From NCBI RefSeq assembly GCF_000350225.1, contig NW_005178644.1, forward strand, positions 68,482-132,481: a DNA stretch of 64,000 nt, in the 5' to 3' direction. This DNA is from Chondrus crispus (Eukaryota > Rhodophyta > Florideophyceae > Gigartinales > Gigartinaceae). This document shows, piece after piece, positions 20,790 to 31,297 of this stretch. The translations under genes were made by a program, and so were the position numbers. The notes beneath the pieces were generated by a model. The model made no database searches. It was given only the letters and a program-made list of their open reading frames with translations, and had not been told where the DNA came from. Numbering within the stretch: the stretch's first letter is position 1; every line of letters begins with the position of its first letter.

Positions 20790-21410
20790 GAAAGGTGCAA
20801 GAAGGAGATCCGTCTCTTCGCGAAGCAGATGGAGCGAAAGGTCTCAAATGGGAGGAAAAGTTAGGACAGATTGCACGAACATATGTTGAAGATGCGCAAT
20901 TTGTATTTTCAACGCTGTCGGGTGCTGCATGAAGCATTAAGACCAAGAAAGCCGTCAGTGATGTTACGAGCGCTGAAGGAGCTCTGTTCGATACTGTTGT
21001 CATAGATGAAGGCGCACAAGCAACTGAACCTTCGTGTCTAATTCCAATGGCCTTGGGTGCTAAACGATGCGTACTTGCCGGAGACCCTCAACAGCTTCCT
21101 GCCACTGTTTTATCGTCAGGCGCCGCTGGGCTTGCATATGGTCAATCACAACGAGAACGAGTATGTAAGGGGGGCCAGAATGCACATATGCTAGACACGC
21201 AGTACAGAATGCATCCAGACATGTCGTCGTTTTCTAGGCGCTATTTCTATCACGGTCGACTAGTTGACGATGAAAGTTTGCAAGGTGAGAACAGGGCACG
21301 CCCGTATCATCGTGATACGTTTTCATGGATATTGCAGATGGAGAGGAAAAGAGAAGCAGAGACGATCGGTCGATCTTCAATCGGTCAGAAGCTGAACTTG
21401 CCTCTTTGAT
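20790..21410 (+). pseudogene. SEN1/UPF1-type SF1 helicase fragment
   Basis: Reading across 20790-21410 gives DAQFVFSTLSGAA, an in-frame TGA near 20932, then FDTVVIDEGAQATEPSCLIP (Walker B region, DEGA instead of the usual DEAA/DEAC), LAGDPQQLPATVLS (motif III) and MLDTQYRMHP (motif IV region). This order belongs to SEN1/UPF1-like helicases. The ATP-binding P-loop half and the C-terminal motifs are missing, so it is a gene fragment. An intron-containing gene is less likely given the in-frame stop. Confidence 0.75.
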
Positions 21411-21440
21411 ATATACAAACTTTATGAAGACTTTTACCCT

Positions 21441-21983
21441 ATGGATTCTCTTTTCTCTGATTTTGCCAAAGTCCACGCTTCTGTTTCAGGTTCGGGGGTT
21501 GTGACGCTTTACAAACGACCGATGGTGGGGAGGGAGAATGGAGCCGTAGTGGTTGGAGGATGTGAGCGGCTTGCCGGCAGAGGGGGAATCGAAATACCGC
21601 TCGTGCCCCGTCCAATGCCATCGACTACCATTTCCGTGTCATGGCTCCACATGCTTCTTGAAATCCACGAACAGCAGGAGGCCCCATTTCGCTCCGCTCG
21701 TGATTGCGAACGGCATGGACTTCGGAGGTTGAGGTATGTGCGGGAGGTAGAACCAATTCAGAAGATTCTCGTCGCTGTTGGGCCTCATGCAAAGCATCTC
21801 CCGCGGGGGGCTCTTTTGCTAATGGATTCGTACATGCGATCTTTGCTCGATGCGCTACTTGCACTACACCTTGACACCAGCAATCGATGTGCTGTAGACG
21901 ACGAGGCAATCGCTGAAGTGCGAATTCGTTTGGATGAGACGATTGGTGCCTGTATTGAGGCAGTAAGAGAAATATCAAGGTAG
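21441..21983 (+). CDS. Hypothetical ORF, 180 residues
   Basis: Not recognised. It has a helix-rich second half (LLLMDSYMRSLLDALLALHL, then RIRLDETIGACIEAVREI) and no motif I can name. It begins just after the helicase fragment, in another frame, and could be an unrelated captured fragment. Since its neighbours are pseudogenes, it is probably not functional. Confidence 0.3.
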   Translation: MDSLFSDFAKVHASVSGSGVVTLYKRPMVGRENGAVVVGGCERLAGRGGIEIPLVPRPMPSTTISVSWLHMLLEIHEQQEAPFRSARDCERHGLRRLRYVREVEPIQKILVAVGPHAKHLPRGALLLMDSYMRSLLDALLALHLDTSNRCAVDDEAIAEVRIRLDETIGACIEAVREISR

Positions 21984-22626
21984 CACTTCAAGGAGAAGGA
22001 ATTGGCCTACCTGTGCGGAGTGGTAAAGTGTGTCGACGTTCTTGTTCGAAAGCACGCGACGATTCGAAGAGGGAGCTCAGAAATGGAAAAGCTGGATATA
22101 ATATGTCGACATAGTCAAAGAACGCATTGCGGATGTCGATCCATGGAACGCACATTTAGTGACCAAGGAACGAGCCCAAGAAGAAGGCCAGCACCAACGA
22201 GATGTGAGCTCTGGTACTCAAGGTGAAGAGAAAGACAGAACGGAAAAAGGGGAAGAGCACTCTTAACAAATCTTGAAGATTCCTAACATGAATTTGCATT
22301 TGCGTCGTGGAAAGCGTATAACTATTCTTTTCTTTCATCATCGCATGTGGGTTCGTGATTACAATGCTCCAAGAACCCAGCTCGGGGCACAGATATACCA
22401 AGGCAAGGGCGGAGAAAGAGCACAATCGAAAAATTCTTGCAGCTGCCCGGTCCACTGTGCGCACTTTTTCGGATATTTTTGAAGCTGCGAAGAAGTACAG
22501 CTGTAACCCGCATCATTTTTCTTTGAGGTTCGCCACCGAGCAGCTGCCCTCCATCTCTTGCTGCACATGTAGCTCTGTGCTCGCCGAAGGACTGGTTGCT
22601 CTCCATGCTCTCACCCTCTTATCCGC
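21984..22626. other. No confident gene
   Basis: Overlapping short ORFs occur on both strands (for example 22355-22693 on the plus strand, with a helical stretch TVRTFSDIFEAAKKY). None matches a known family, and some may be parts of the kinase-like fragment that follows. Confidence 0.3.
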
Positions 22627-23112
22627 ATGGAATCGCACGGCCATGAAAAAGGACGCGTTTTACCACCAAGCCCGCAACTGGCTCCCAACCTGATGCAAGT
22701 CTTTATTCCTGGTGGGCTAATCGCTGATGACAATGAGTTCGGCACCCTCATCTCTGCATCGGTTGCGGAGGAATTCATTGCGAGAATTGGGGCTCCCACT
22801 GCTTCAATCCGCATGTTGTCAATTGGTCAGAATTCTACAAACGCCTTGCATCGTGCCGTAAAGGCCATATCCGAAACTGTCAAAATCCCTCAAGTCATTA
22901 GATACATTGGGGTCTGGCAGGTATCATCTTCCGAGACGTGGCTGGTTGCTGAACGCAGGAAACCTGTGTCTCTGCGTAGCCTCTTCTCGGATATTCGTGA
23001 CGCCAACGTTGAATCCATAATCGCCCACTTGGCAAAGGAGCGCTTGAGGGAATTGCGAGTTCTCCACAGGGAACACAATCGACCTCACACCAACCTGCGA
23101 CCAGAGAACTAA
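22627..23112 (+). pseudogene. Protein-kinase-like fragment lacking the catalytic Asp
   Basis: 161 residues. The segment VIRYIGVW ... ETWLVAE ... SLRSLFSD followed by RELRVLHREHNRPHTNLRPEN aligns with kinase subdomains IV to VIb, in the style of STE20/MAPKKK-type kinases. The catalytic HRDLKPEN appears as HTNLRPEN, so the proton-accepting Asp is Asn, and the ORF stops right after it. The glycine loop, DFG and C-lobe are absent. It is a decayed fragment or, less likely, part of a pseudokinase gene with introns. Confidence 0.5.
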
Positions 23113-23378
23113 CCAGAACCGACCTCACAGTAGCTGGGGTTATCCTGGTAGTGGAAGAGGAAGGGCCCGCGTAAAGAATGGCGGCCTAAATCGGAGGGGC
23201 GGATGAGGATCACGGTTTTTGTATGAAAGGGGTGGCCAAGAGCCCATGAAGCTTGCATTCGCAACTTTTCGTGCTGAAGGCACAGTCAAGAACCATTTTA
23301 CTCAGTTACGCAGCTGTTTGCAATAGTACTTCTCTAGCCCTTGTAGCGTTTGCAAATTTGAGCCGAGACGGGATCTGC

Positions 23379-24888
23379 TCATTCCGTTTCGCCTTCGTCG
23401 TGGTCAAGCCTGTCCAAATCGGTTTCTACTTTGTGGAGTATGCGTAGTGCCCTACGCTCCATATCACGGTCACCGCATTCCCGTGCATCCCGAACGTTCT
23501 GTCTGGCTTTCCGCATCTGATCAAAGAGGGCAAGTGCATCCTCGTTCTCTCGAACGTTAAGCGTAGACTGGGGGTGCATTTGTCCAACAATCGACGACTG
23601 TATTGTTTTCGCGAGACCCGTCAGTCCCGTCGCCAGCAATGTCTGCTGCTCCACCCCCTGCTTCTGCAAGGCGAGCTGCTCTCTCATAAGGACCTCTTGG
23701 TTGTCAGCTCGCTTTCTTTTTGAACCAACCGTGCTGGGAAGTGCTGGCGATGCCAGACTTCCCGTCAGTGACATGACCCTGTCCACCTCCTCCAGTCCAC
23801 CCTCTGATGCCGCCATGTCGTCGTCAAAAGTCTTGGATATCATATCAAAAAGGTCGTCGTCCATGGCACTGGTTCCACAGCAAAGGACCTCATGGATTAT
23901 AAGCAACTTCTTCGATGTTGTATTGATAAGTCCTTTCTCGTTGTAGACAAACTCAATAAAATATTGGTCTCCAACTAACCTGATTTAGACCAGTTTTGAT
24001 GTGCTGCAGTGTACTTGGGACGCAGCTTCTGGAATTCTGTTCGCAAAGATCCGCCGTTGTGCATTCGGGATGGGGGTAGCGACGGATCTATCTCCTCCAG
24101 ATATCCGTGACCTTCAAAGGCCTGAATCGGGTTGAAATCACTGTCATTAAACCTCCTCGCAATGACTTCCGTCCAGGAAGAGAATCGCGTCATTCCAGCG
24201 TCCAGCTCAGAAGCTGTAAGGCCTCTTCTTGTTCGACGAAGAGCCTCCCTCCCCGTTGGCTCACGAAGCAATAAAAATAGTCGTGCAGCCTCGTTTAGAG
24301 TCAAAACGCGCACAGATCCATCTCCATCCCTTTTTCCGTTCGTGCCTGTTCTCGAAGGATGCCGAGACGCTCGGATTGCAGCTTGAGTTTCAAGCTGATC
24401 CAATGCCAAACTCGCATTATTGTTCCATTTCTTGGCATTTCCCCTATCGAAATGGATAAATTCAGAACAGTGCGCAGAGTTTTTCAGAAAAGAAGCGTAG
24501 GCTTCTTTGGTGCTGCTACTGCAATTCTGGTTTACGTGGGCTGTTAGCCTTGAACGACATCTCCTTTCGCCCCTGACCTGCGAATACCACATTCCGCACA
24601 AATCTTCTTAAGGCTTTCACCTTTCATGTTGTGGAAGAAATTAAACAAAAGTAAAAACCCGTCATCCGTTTGACTCGATGTTTCACCACCAGCTATATTG
24701 TGCGCAATTTTAGTTGCAGTGCCGGCGCTTTCTCCTTGCTCGTCTTGTTCCAACAAAGGATCCGTACCCTCGACAGGCAGTTGCTTTTCTTTGGACACCG
24801 AACCAATGTCCATCATCCAAATATTTTTTCGCAACAGTTTTGTCGGTGTTTGTTCGGGCGCTGAGGCGCGCGAAGCATTATTGCTCAT
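23379..24888 (-). pseudogene. Broken gene with a SAP-like DNA-binding motif
   Basis: Three minus-strand ORF parts appear to form one protein. Part 1 (ATG 24888 to about 24560) ends in SLKKICAECGIRRSGAKGD, resembling a SAP motif. Part 2 (to 23975) begins LTAHVNQ, which completes that motif in another frame, and ends AAHQNWSKSG. Part 3 (to 23379) contains AMDDDLFDMISKTFDDDMAA, a basic KRKRAD signal and a coiled coil (ALALFDQMRKARQNVRDARE). Each junction is a one-frame shift over a few bases, so decay is likelier than splicing. The layout suggests a nuclear DNA-binding protein, perhaps the accessory protein of a transposon. The function is unknown. Confidence 0.5.
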
Positions 24889-25639
24889 CTTGGAAAGTGC
24901 TTCAAAATATTTTTCAAGGATGTAGCGGGACCCTGACACTTTTTGTGTCCTGCGAAAACGAAAACGGCGCCCCAAGTTTCTGGTAGTGGGTAAACCAAAA
25001 GCTCCTGATATCACGATGCGCTGTTGATTTTTCTTGTAGATGATCTGCTTTAACATTCGACCCGCGGTGCCAGATATTCGTCGCGACCTCAAATATTGAC
25101 GAAAAGGGACAAATAGAGCTTGAAGCCCTGAGACGAAGAAAAGTAGCGTATTAGGTGACCAAAAGCGCGTGAAATGGAGTTGTAGAATGTGGGAGAAGTT
25201 GCAGAATGTAGGGAGAAGAGACAAAGATGAGATGGAAGCTATTAGAAGAAGAGGGAAGGCCTGTACGATGAACAAGGATGCGTGTAGTTGGGTAGCAAAA
25301 CTTGGGGGAAAGGAAGAGAATTGGGTTTTGAGAAGTGCTAATGTCCAAACGCGAGAGAGTGGTCAAAATACAAACGCGGGAGAGTCGTATGGACACGAAT
25401 ATTGACGGCAGTGAAAGGTGTAGAGACCGAAGTGTCCTCGTTCGCACGGGCAACTGAAAGTTGTGCAGAGGCTGTGTACAACAACGGAGCGGGGTTTCAA
25501 CACAAAATTTACGATTGCCCTAGCGGGCCTTGAAACCTAAGCAAAATTATGAGGGCGAGAATACCCATTAGAAGGCATCTCTGATGTTAATATTAACATT
25601 GCAGGGCACCAATAGACATGCAGCAAGTGTTTTCAAAGG
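24889..25639. other. No confident gene
   Basis: The minus-strand frame of the SAP-like ORF stays open upstream to 25275 but is hydrophobic and Phe/Leu-rich and looks non-coding. No repeats were recognised. Confidence 0.3.
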
Positions 25640-26554
25640 AAGTTTTTTTCAGACAAACCAGTATGGGGAAGCCCTATAAGTTGGTCTACAGTATCGAACT
25701 GCCTTTGACGAAGATAAACGCGGCGCGCCATGATGCCCCAAATGTTCTCTTTTATATTGAGATCAGGCGACTTTGCCGGCCAATCTATAGTCCTTACACC
25801 CTTCTGAGCTAGCCATGAGCGCGTATATGTAGACCTATGGATAGAGGCCTATCTTGCTGGTAAACCCAATTGCCATTTCGCCATACATCTCCGCTGCGAA
25901 GGGAAGTAAAGCTTGGTCGAGTGTTGCACAGTACTTGCGAGAGTCTTGATTTCCATTTAAAAAGACCATCGGGGACACCCCGTACGGGGAAATACCTCCC
26001 CAAACCATGACTGATGCTCCTCCATTTTGTCTTTTTGAAAAAAACCTTTCATCTTTCCGTAGATCATGCCAATAGCATGCGTTTACGTCAGGGCCGTCGA
26101 GGTTGAACTTCTTTTCGTCACTAAAAATTACCTTGTTCCAAAAATGATCTCCTTTGCCAATAATGCGACGTACCCATTTCACTCTATTTTCGCGGTGTAG
26201 AGCAGTCATCATGGGTGCGGTTGTCATTTTTGTATACTTCAGGTGTGGAGTTGCGCTTAAATTTTGTTGAATTCTGCGCGCTCCTACAGGTAGTCCGAGG
26301 TCCTTTAGATCTTGAGCTGAAAAGTTTCCTGTGGATGCCTTTCGGATCATGGCTTTCTCTTGGCGAACGGTGAGCTTTTCACCAGTTACATGCGCACGAG
26401 CACGAGAGGTACGACTCGGATTCTTTAAAAAGCGCTGTATGGCTCCTACGGATCTTCCCAACTCCTTAGATATATCCCGTAAGGACGTTAGTTGATAGTG
26501 CAAGGCCAGGATCTGGCCCTTCTCGATGTCGCTAAGTGGCGGTCCTCTTGGCAT
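25640..26554 (-). pseudogene. Tc1/mariner transposase, N-terminal and catalytic part
   Basis: Starts MPRGPPLSDIEKGQILAL, a typical Tc1 paired-like HTH (SLRDISKELGRSVGAIQRFL). The catalytic core has VIFSDEKKFNLDGPD (first Asp) and MVWGGISPYG. After a frameshift near 25840 the third acidic residue appears in WPAKSPDLNIKENIWG (25730-25790). Coding then fades near 25650 at a FDTVDQL-like segment, where the last 50 or so residues would follow. Those residues occur at 18700-18860 in the same orientation. No intact protein can be made. Confidence 0.85.
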
Positions 26555-26649
26555 TATGAATGCTAACTGCTCGCTCGCAGTGATGTAGAACGATGCTCAG
26601 GCCGACGGCTACAGAACTATATCCTTTATTGTTTTCAAAAGAAGAGTAC

Positions 26650-26880
26650 GCGCCAATTGCCCGCACTTTTTGATACTGTACTCTATGGCGTTTCGCGTAT
26701 TTATTTGCGTTTCGCAAAGGTTTTCTAAGATTGCGGTCCATGCTTTTATTGTAGAGCCAATCCGAGCCCGGAATCGGTCCCGCCGTGTGTTTTGCGATAT
26801 CATACAGTGTGCTTTTTTATGATTTCGGCCTGCGTTGCTTGAAAACCCTTTCGACGATAGGTGTATTTATTTGCGTTCTG
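26650..26880. repeat. Right terminal inverted repeat with internal direct repeats
   Basis: Inverted counterpart of 18469-18690, with only a few mismatches and a short deletion next to the outer end. Direct repeat motifs GTATTTATTTGCGTT lie near 26697 and 26863. The outer flank is TA at 26881-26882. Confidence 0.8.
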
Positions 26881-26882
26881 TA

Positions 26883-27458
26883 TGCTGTGACGTCACGTTG
26901 ACATGACTTCGCGGTATAGGGGACCCAACCCATTAGTGCTGCCCCGTGCGAGACCACTGTTGTTGGTGAAATGGGGGAGGCGGTTTGGGGAGCGTGCCGT
27001 TCCGTCGTGAGGGTCGGCCGAGTCGTGGCCCACCTTTTCCCCGCAGCGCCCATCACCCCCTCTCTTTTATTTCAACGTAATTCCTTCCAGAAGCGTCCAC
27101 GCGTCCGGCCCGGATTCCGCCGGGCCGTCCGCGTGCGCTTCTCTAAAATTCAAATAAAATCTCGGACTACAGAATAAAATCTCCCTCTACAGTAGAATGC
27201 AATTTTTCCCTTAAAATATCTCACATGACCCCCTCGCCAGGGCAGCCCACGCGGCTGCCGTTGCACGTAAATATACTGGCCCCGCTCCCTCGCGTGACCG
27301 CTCTGGCCCCCCCTGCCATCGTCTCTCCACTTTTCCACCGAACCGCCTTTCTCTACGCGGTCTTCGCTGCACATTACTTCATCCGCTCCACCGCCGTCTT
27401 GCACAGACTACGCTCGCACCGCTTCTTTCTCGCGCCGCCTCCCGCACTTCAGCCTCAA
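26883..27458. other. No confident gene
   Basis: Non-coding by appearance. Two AAATAAAATCTC-like motifs occur near 27150-27185. The plus-strand ORF 27225-27857 is Arg/Pro/Leu-rich and reflects high GC rather than a gene. Confidence 0.35.
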
Positions 27459-27864
27459 CTTCGGGCGGTGTGGTCCCCGCGTCGCCTGAACTTGTGGATT
27501 TTCACGTTTAGCGTCACCGTAGCCCCGGGTCGCGTGGTCTCGGCGTCTCCCGGGCCTCCGGCCGCTAATCGTTCAACGCTGTCTGAGCCTCAGGCCGCGT
27601 GGTCTCCGCGTCGCCTGAGCCTCCGTTTCTGGTTGTTCCCGTTCCGGGACTTCTTTGAAACGCGCCACGTTGCGAGCCACGCACGAGAGGTCTGTGGTCC
27701 TTCGGGCGGTACTCTCTGTGCGACATGGCTCGGACCAGGCAGACGGCGAGGGCTTCCACTGGCGGGAAGGTCTAACATCTTGCGCTTGGTAGCGAGGCCG
27801 CCTGCGTTCGTCTCGCGTCGCCTTTGCTTCAGGCCGCGTGGTTTCCGCGCCTCCTGAGCCTTCG
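27459..27864. repeat. Four degenerate copies of a ~38-bp GC-rich unit
   Basis: Copies lie at about 27459-27496, 27523-27560, 27587-27624 and 27826-27864. The core is GCGTGGTCTCCGCGTCGCC. In the third and fourth copies the core is flanked by CTCAGG/CCTGAG-type arms that could pair as a hairpin. Nothing coding is evident. Confidence 0.6.
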
Positions 27865-28649
27865 GCCACGTTCGTTTCGTCGCGGAGAAATGAGCAAGCA
27901 CCGTCTTACTCTATCTGGCAAACTGTAACCTCGAGTGTATTACGTCAGTTTTCGTGGACCAAGACGACTTACCATCCTCAACGGCTACTCCCGGGCCTGA
28001 CTTCCAGTGAAAGCTTTCCAGAACCAGATCGAGAAACAAGTTGTGCATGCTTTCATCACCCTTTGGCTCGACAAACTCGTCATTTACGTGACGATCGCAT
28101 CAACTGATCAAGCCTACGACCTGTGGCTCACATACAAGGCTGCATGCGGTCAGAGATTCACCAACTTACGCATGAATTATGCACTAATCCATTTGAATCA
28201 TACGCTGCCGTAGTTCCAGTGTCTCACAGCCACATATACACCGACGCATCCTGCCTGTAGACGTCTCCTGTAGTCGTTCCGACCATTCCGCCACCTTCAC
28301 AGCTCACAATGCCACCCCTTGCGTTACAGTAACTCCTATAGCATCGACGTTTCTTGATCGAACGGCCTCCTCTTTCCTCATTCCGCTAGAATTCACATTT
28401 CCCCCCTCCGTCGGACAACCTTGACTCCCGTTGATGTCTCATTTTGACTCTTTCTGCAACCCTCAACAACTCTTCTGACAGACTTTAAAAGGCGCAGAGA
28501 GTCCAATCCCAGCGAAGTTTCTCAACTACATCGTCTCTGTCCTCCTACTCCTCGTAGTTATCCCCGCACCAGTCCATGGGGCAATTTCCACATGCATCAC
28601 ATCTACATAAGATGTGCGGGTTTCTGAATAAAGGGGATTAAACGCCTTG
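27865..28649. other. Uncertain remnant, possibly retrotransposon gag or LTR
   Basis: A short plus-strand ORF (28007-28213) contains AYDLWLTYKAACGQRF, faintly like a copia gag segment. The stretch from 28250 should contain the 3' LTR of the minus-strand gypsy remnant, but its ends could not be identified. Confidence 0.25.
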
Positions 28650-30670
28650 CGTGGATATCCCGTCGACTGTAGCGTAAACCAGGCGACACTAGTGTGTACC
28701 GCGGGTGCTTTTGCCCGTACTACCGGCAGGGGCCGTAGTACTTCAATTCTCCTAAAGGCCACTTCCGTAGCCCTCCCAAGGCTGTTCCTCGGGCAACCAG
28801 AACCTGGTCGCCTACGTCAAATTGGCGTTGTGAGAGAACTGCCATCTTCTTGCTCTTTCTGTCCAACTGTTTAGCAGTTCTCGTCGCTCGGAGCGCGAGG
28901 GTCGCTAACAGTTTCAAGTTGCGCCCCTCAACGCCCCCCACCGGATTTGGTTCGACTCGGTCTGGGGTTACGAGGGCGGCTTCACTCCATAAATCATCTC
29001 GAACGGGGAGAACCCGTCGGACAGTCAACGCCGACGGTACCGGTAGAGAATCTGTTTCAACGCTGATTCCCATTTAGAGGTAGCGGCACCCTGACCTAAT
29101 AGCGTCTTCCGAATTGAACGCTTGATGGGACTAACCATACGCTCCGTTTTTCCGTTGGACATCGGAGCATAGGCGAGAACCGGTTTCCATGAAATTCCCT
29201 GTTGTGCCATGAAGTTCTTCAACGCTGTCGCGCTGAAACATGTTGCGGTATCTGAGACTATAGTCCGAGGGGGACCAAACGAATGGATGATCTCCTCCTT
29301 CACGAACTTGACAACTTCCGCAGACGTAGCGGTCTCGGTTGCCCAAGCTAACGGCCAACCAGTCAGATGTTCGACCGCTATCAGGATGTAACGTTTTCCG
29401 TTCTTCGTCTTGGGAAGGGGTCCCGCAAAGTCTATCGAGAATGTCTCAAAGATCTGAGGGACTGGTATCACCGCCGTGCTCTTGTACGTCGGGATGGGCG
29501 CAGCCTTTTGGCAGCCTTCACATCCACGAATGTAGGCGTAGATATCACCATGAACTTCCGGCCACCAGTACCTCTCAAGGACGAACTGCTTCGTAGCTGT
29601 AGCGTCCCAGTGGCCAATGTCGTCATGCAGCGACCGCAATATCTTCAGTCGAGTCCCCCGAGAAGGGATTGTTCTGATCCCATTCTTCGTCCTGCGAAAC
29701 AGCCTTCCGTTCCAGGCGAGGAACCGCCTGGAGTTCTTCTTGATTCTGCGCCTCTGCGCAGCATCTTGCTCGACCATCTCTTCGTCTTCGAGATAACGGT
29801 ACGTGTCCCGCACATGAGGTTCCATGGCTTCCAGAATATCTCCTTTCGCAAAAGCGGCAGCACATACCAGGTCCCCCTCATCCTCCTCGCGCCTGTCATC
29901 GTCTTCTCGTAGACGCGAGAGAAAGTCAGCGGCACAATTCTTTCAGCCGGGCGGTAAAATATCTCGAATTCGTACTCCGCTAGGAAATCCAACCAACGGG
30001 CAAGTCTACCGTGGATGTCCTTCTTTTTGAACCCATACTGAAGCGCTTGGTGATCCGAAATCAACTTCAACTTTTGCGTTGAGAGCAAATACACCCGAAA
30101 TTTCTTTAGCGCAAAGATCACCGCTAATGCTTCTCTCTTACAGGTGGAGTACTTCTTCTCAGTCTCCGTCATCGTCCTGCTGGCGTATTGTATCGGGTGA
30201 ACCTTCTTGTCTTCCTTCTTCTGAGCCAAAACTGCTCCCACTGCCACGTTGGATGCATCTGTATCGACCACGAAGGGTTCGTCAAAGTTCGGGAGCGCCA
30301 ACAGCGGAGGAGACGTCACCCTATTCTTCAACTCCTGGAAGGCGGTTCGCATCTCTTCCGTAAATTCAAATTCGACTTTGGTAGAAGTAGCAGCATGCAA
30401 CGATGCAGATACTTCTGAGAACTTAGGGATAAATCGGCGGTAATACCCCGCTAGCCCAAGGAAGCTTCGTAACTCCGTCCTTGTGCGCGGCTCGGGGGTG
30501 TCCCAAATGATCGATGTCTTCTCGGGATCCACCTCAATCCCTTTCTTTCCCACGACGTGCCCCAATAGCCTGGTCTGTGATTGCGCGAAGGAACACTTCG
30601 CAAGCTTCAACTTCAATCCACTGGGAGCAATCAGCTCGAACACTTCAATTAAGTGGTCAACATGGACGTC
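28650..30670 (-). pseudogene. Truncated Ty3/gypsy pol: RT end, RNase H, integrase
   Basis: The minus-strand reading starts inside the RT thumb (GLKLKLAKCSF ... LLGHVVGKKGIEVDPEK) at the junction with the next element at 30671. RNase H follows (VVDTDASNVAVGAVLAQK, CKREALAVIFALKKF). After a frameshift near 29945 comes the integrase: zinc motif HDDIGHWDATATKQF ... CEGCQ, catalytic SIDFAGPL, IVSDTATCF and NGKTERM. A second frameshift near 29075 leads into the C-terminal domain with QFDVGDQVLVARG. The RT fingers and palm, protease and gag are missing. It differs from the chromodomain element next door. Confidence 0.85.
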
Positions 30671-31284
30671 TGTGGTATAAACCCGTGTACTCTAGTACTC
30701 TTTTTCGCGCGACTCGTGTACACGCGTATCTAGATTACACAAGCAGTCCGACGTACAGTACCAAGCTCCATGTACACCAGCCAAGCTCACTTTGATAACG
30801 ACACGCTCACACGTGGACCTACCACCACAACTGTACACGTGTGCACCACGACCCGGCCCCACGACTTCTAGCCGTTAGATCTCGACTGCGATCTAGTAGT
30901 ATATAGTGTCATTGGCGCTTGCGCCGGGTGGGTTTGGGGACAAGCAACCAAGGACCAAGGACGCAGTCTCGTTCTGGTTTTTGGGCAGACATTCGACTAA
31001 CCCTTCCTCGTTCACGCTCTCTCGTTGTCTCTCGCTCGCACCATAGGACCGTCGTGGCCGCGTCGCGTGTTGCCTCCCCGCTTGCACGCACGGTTCGCTG
31101 GCCGTGTGTTAGCCCCGCTGGGTCGGGAGCACTGCGTCGTTCGCCCCTAGATTCCGAGGTTCGCGAGCACCCCTGGGTTTTACAGTCGCCCACCAGTCTT
31201 TACCACTTCCCCCGAGCTCCACGTACACGACCCCACCAACGACCCTTGTTTTAGCACGTGTTCCTCGGTTCGCGTCCTACTACA
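30671..31284 (+). repeat. 5' LTR of the chromovirus
   Basis: Starts TGTGGTATAAACCCG and ends CCTACTACA. It contains ACACGTGT-type palindromes and a TATATAG box near 30900. It is followed by the primer-binding site. Confidence 0.85.
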
Positions 31285-31297
31285 CTGGTCTCCCGAC
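31285..31297 (+). other. Chromovirus primer-binding site, split by an insertion
   Basis: CTGGTCTCCCGAC directly after the LTR starts with TGG as expected for pairing to a tRNA 3' end. The solo LTR at 31298 interrupts the internal sequence here. Confidence 0.6.

Larger units (their letters stand above)
18469..26880 (-). mobile_element. Segment bounded by inverted Tc1/mariner ends (possible composite element)
   Basis: Terminal regions 18469-18690 and 26650-26880 are near-identical inverted copies. Each is flanked outside by TA (18467-18468, 26881-26882), the Tc1/mariner target. Transposase coding from the right end runs inward to about 25640, and its missing C-terminus lies beside the left end. 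About 6.7 kb separates these parts and contains unrelated sequences: a Harbinger transposase, host-like gene fragments and a broken SAP-domain gene. A single element enlarged by internal insertions fits best. Two truncated relatives in the same orientation is the alternative. Confidence 0.55.

Noticed and set aside
27225..27857. 210-residue plus-strand ORF
   Set aside because: High GC, Arg/Pro/Leu-rich, with equally long ORFs on the other strand; no family resemblance.
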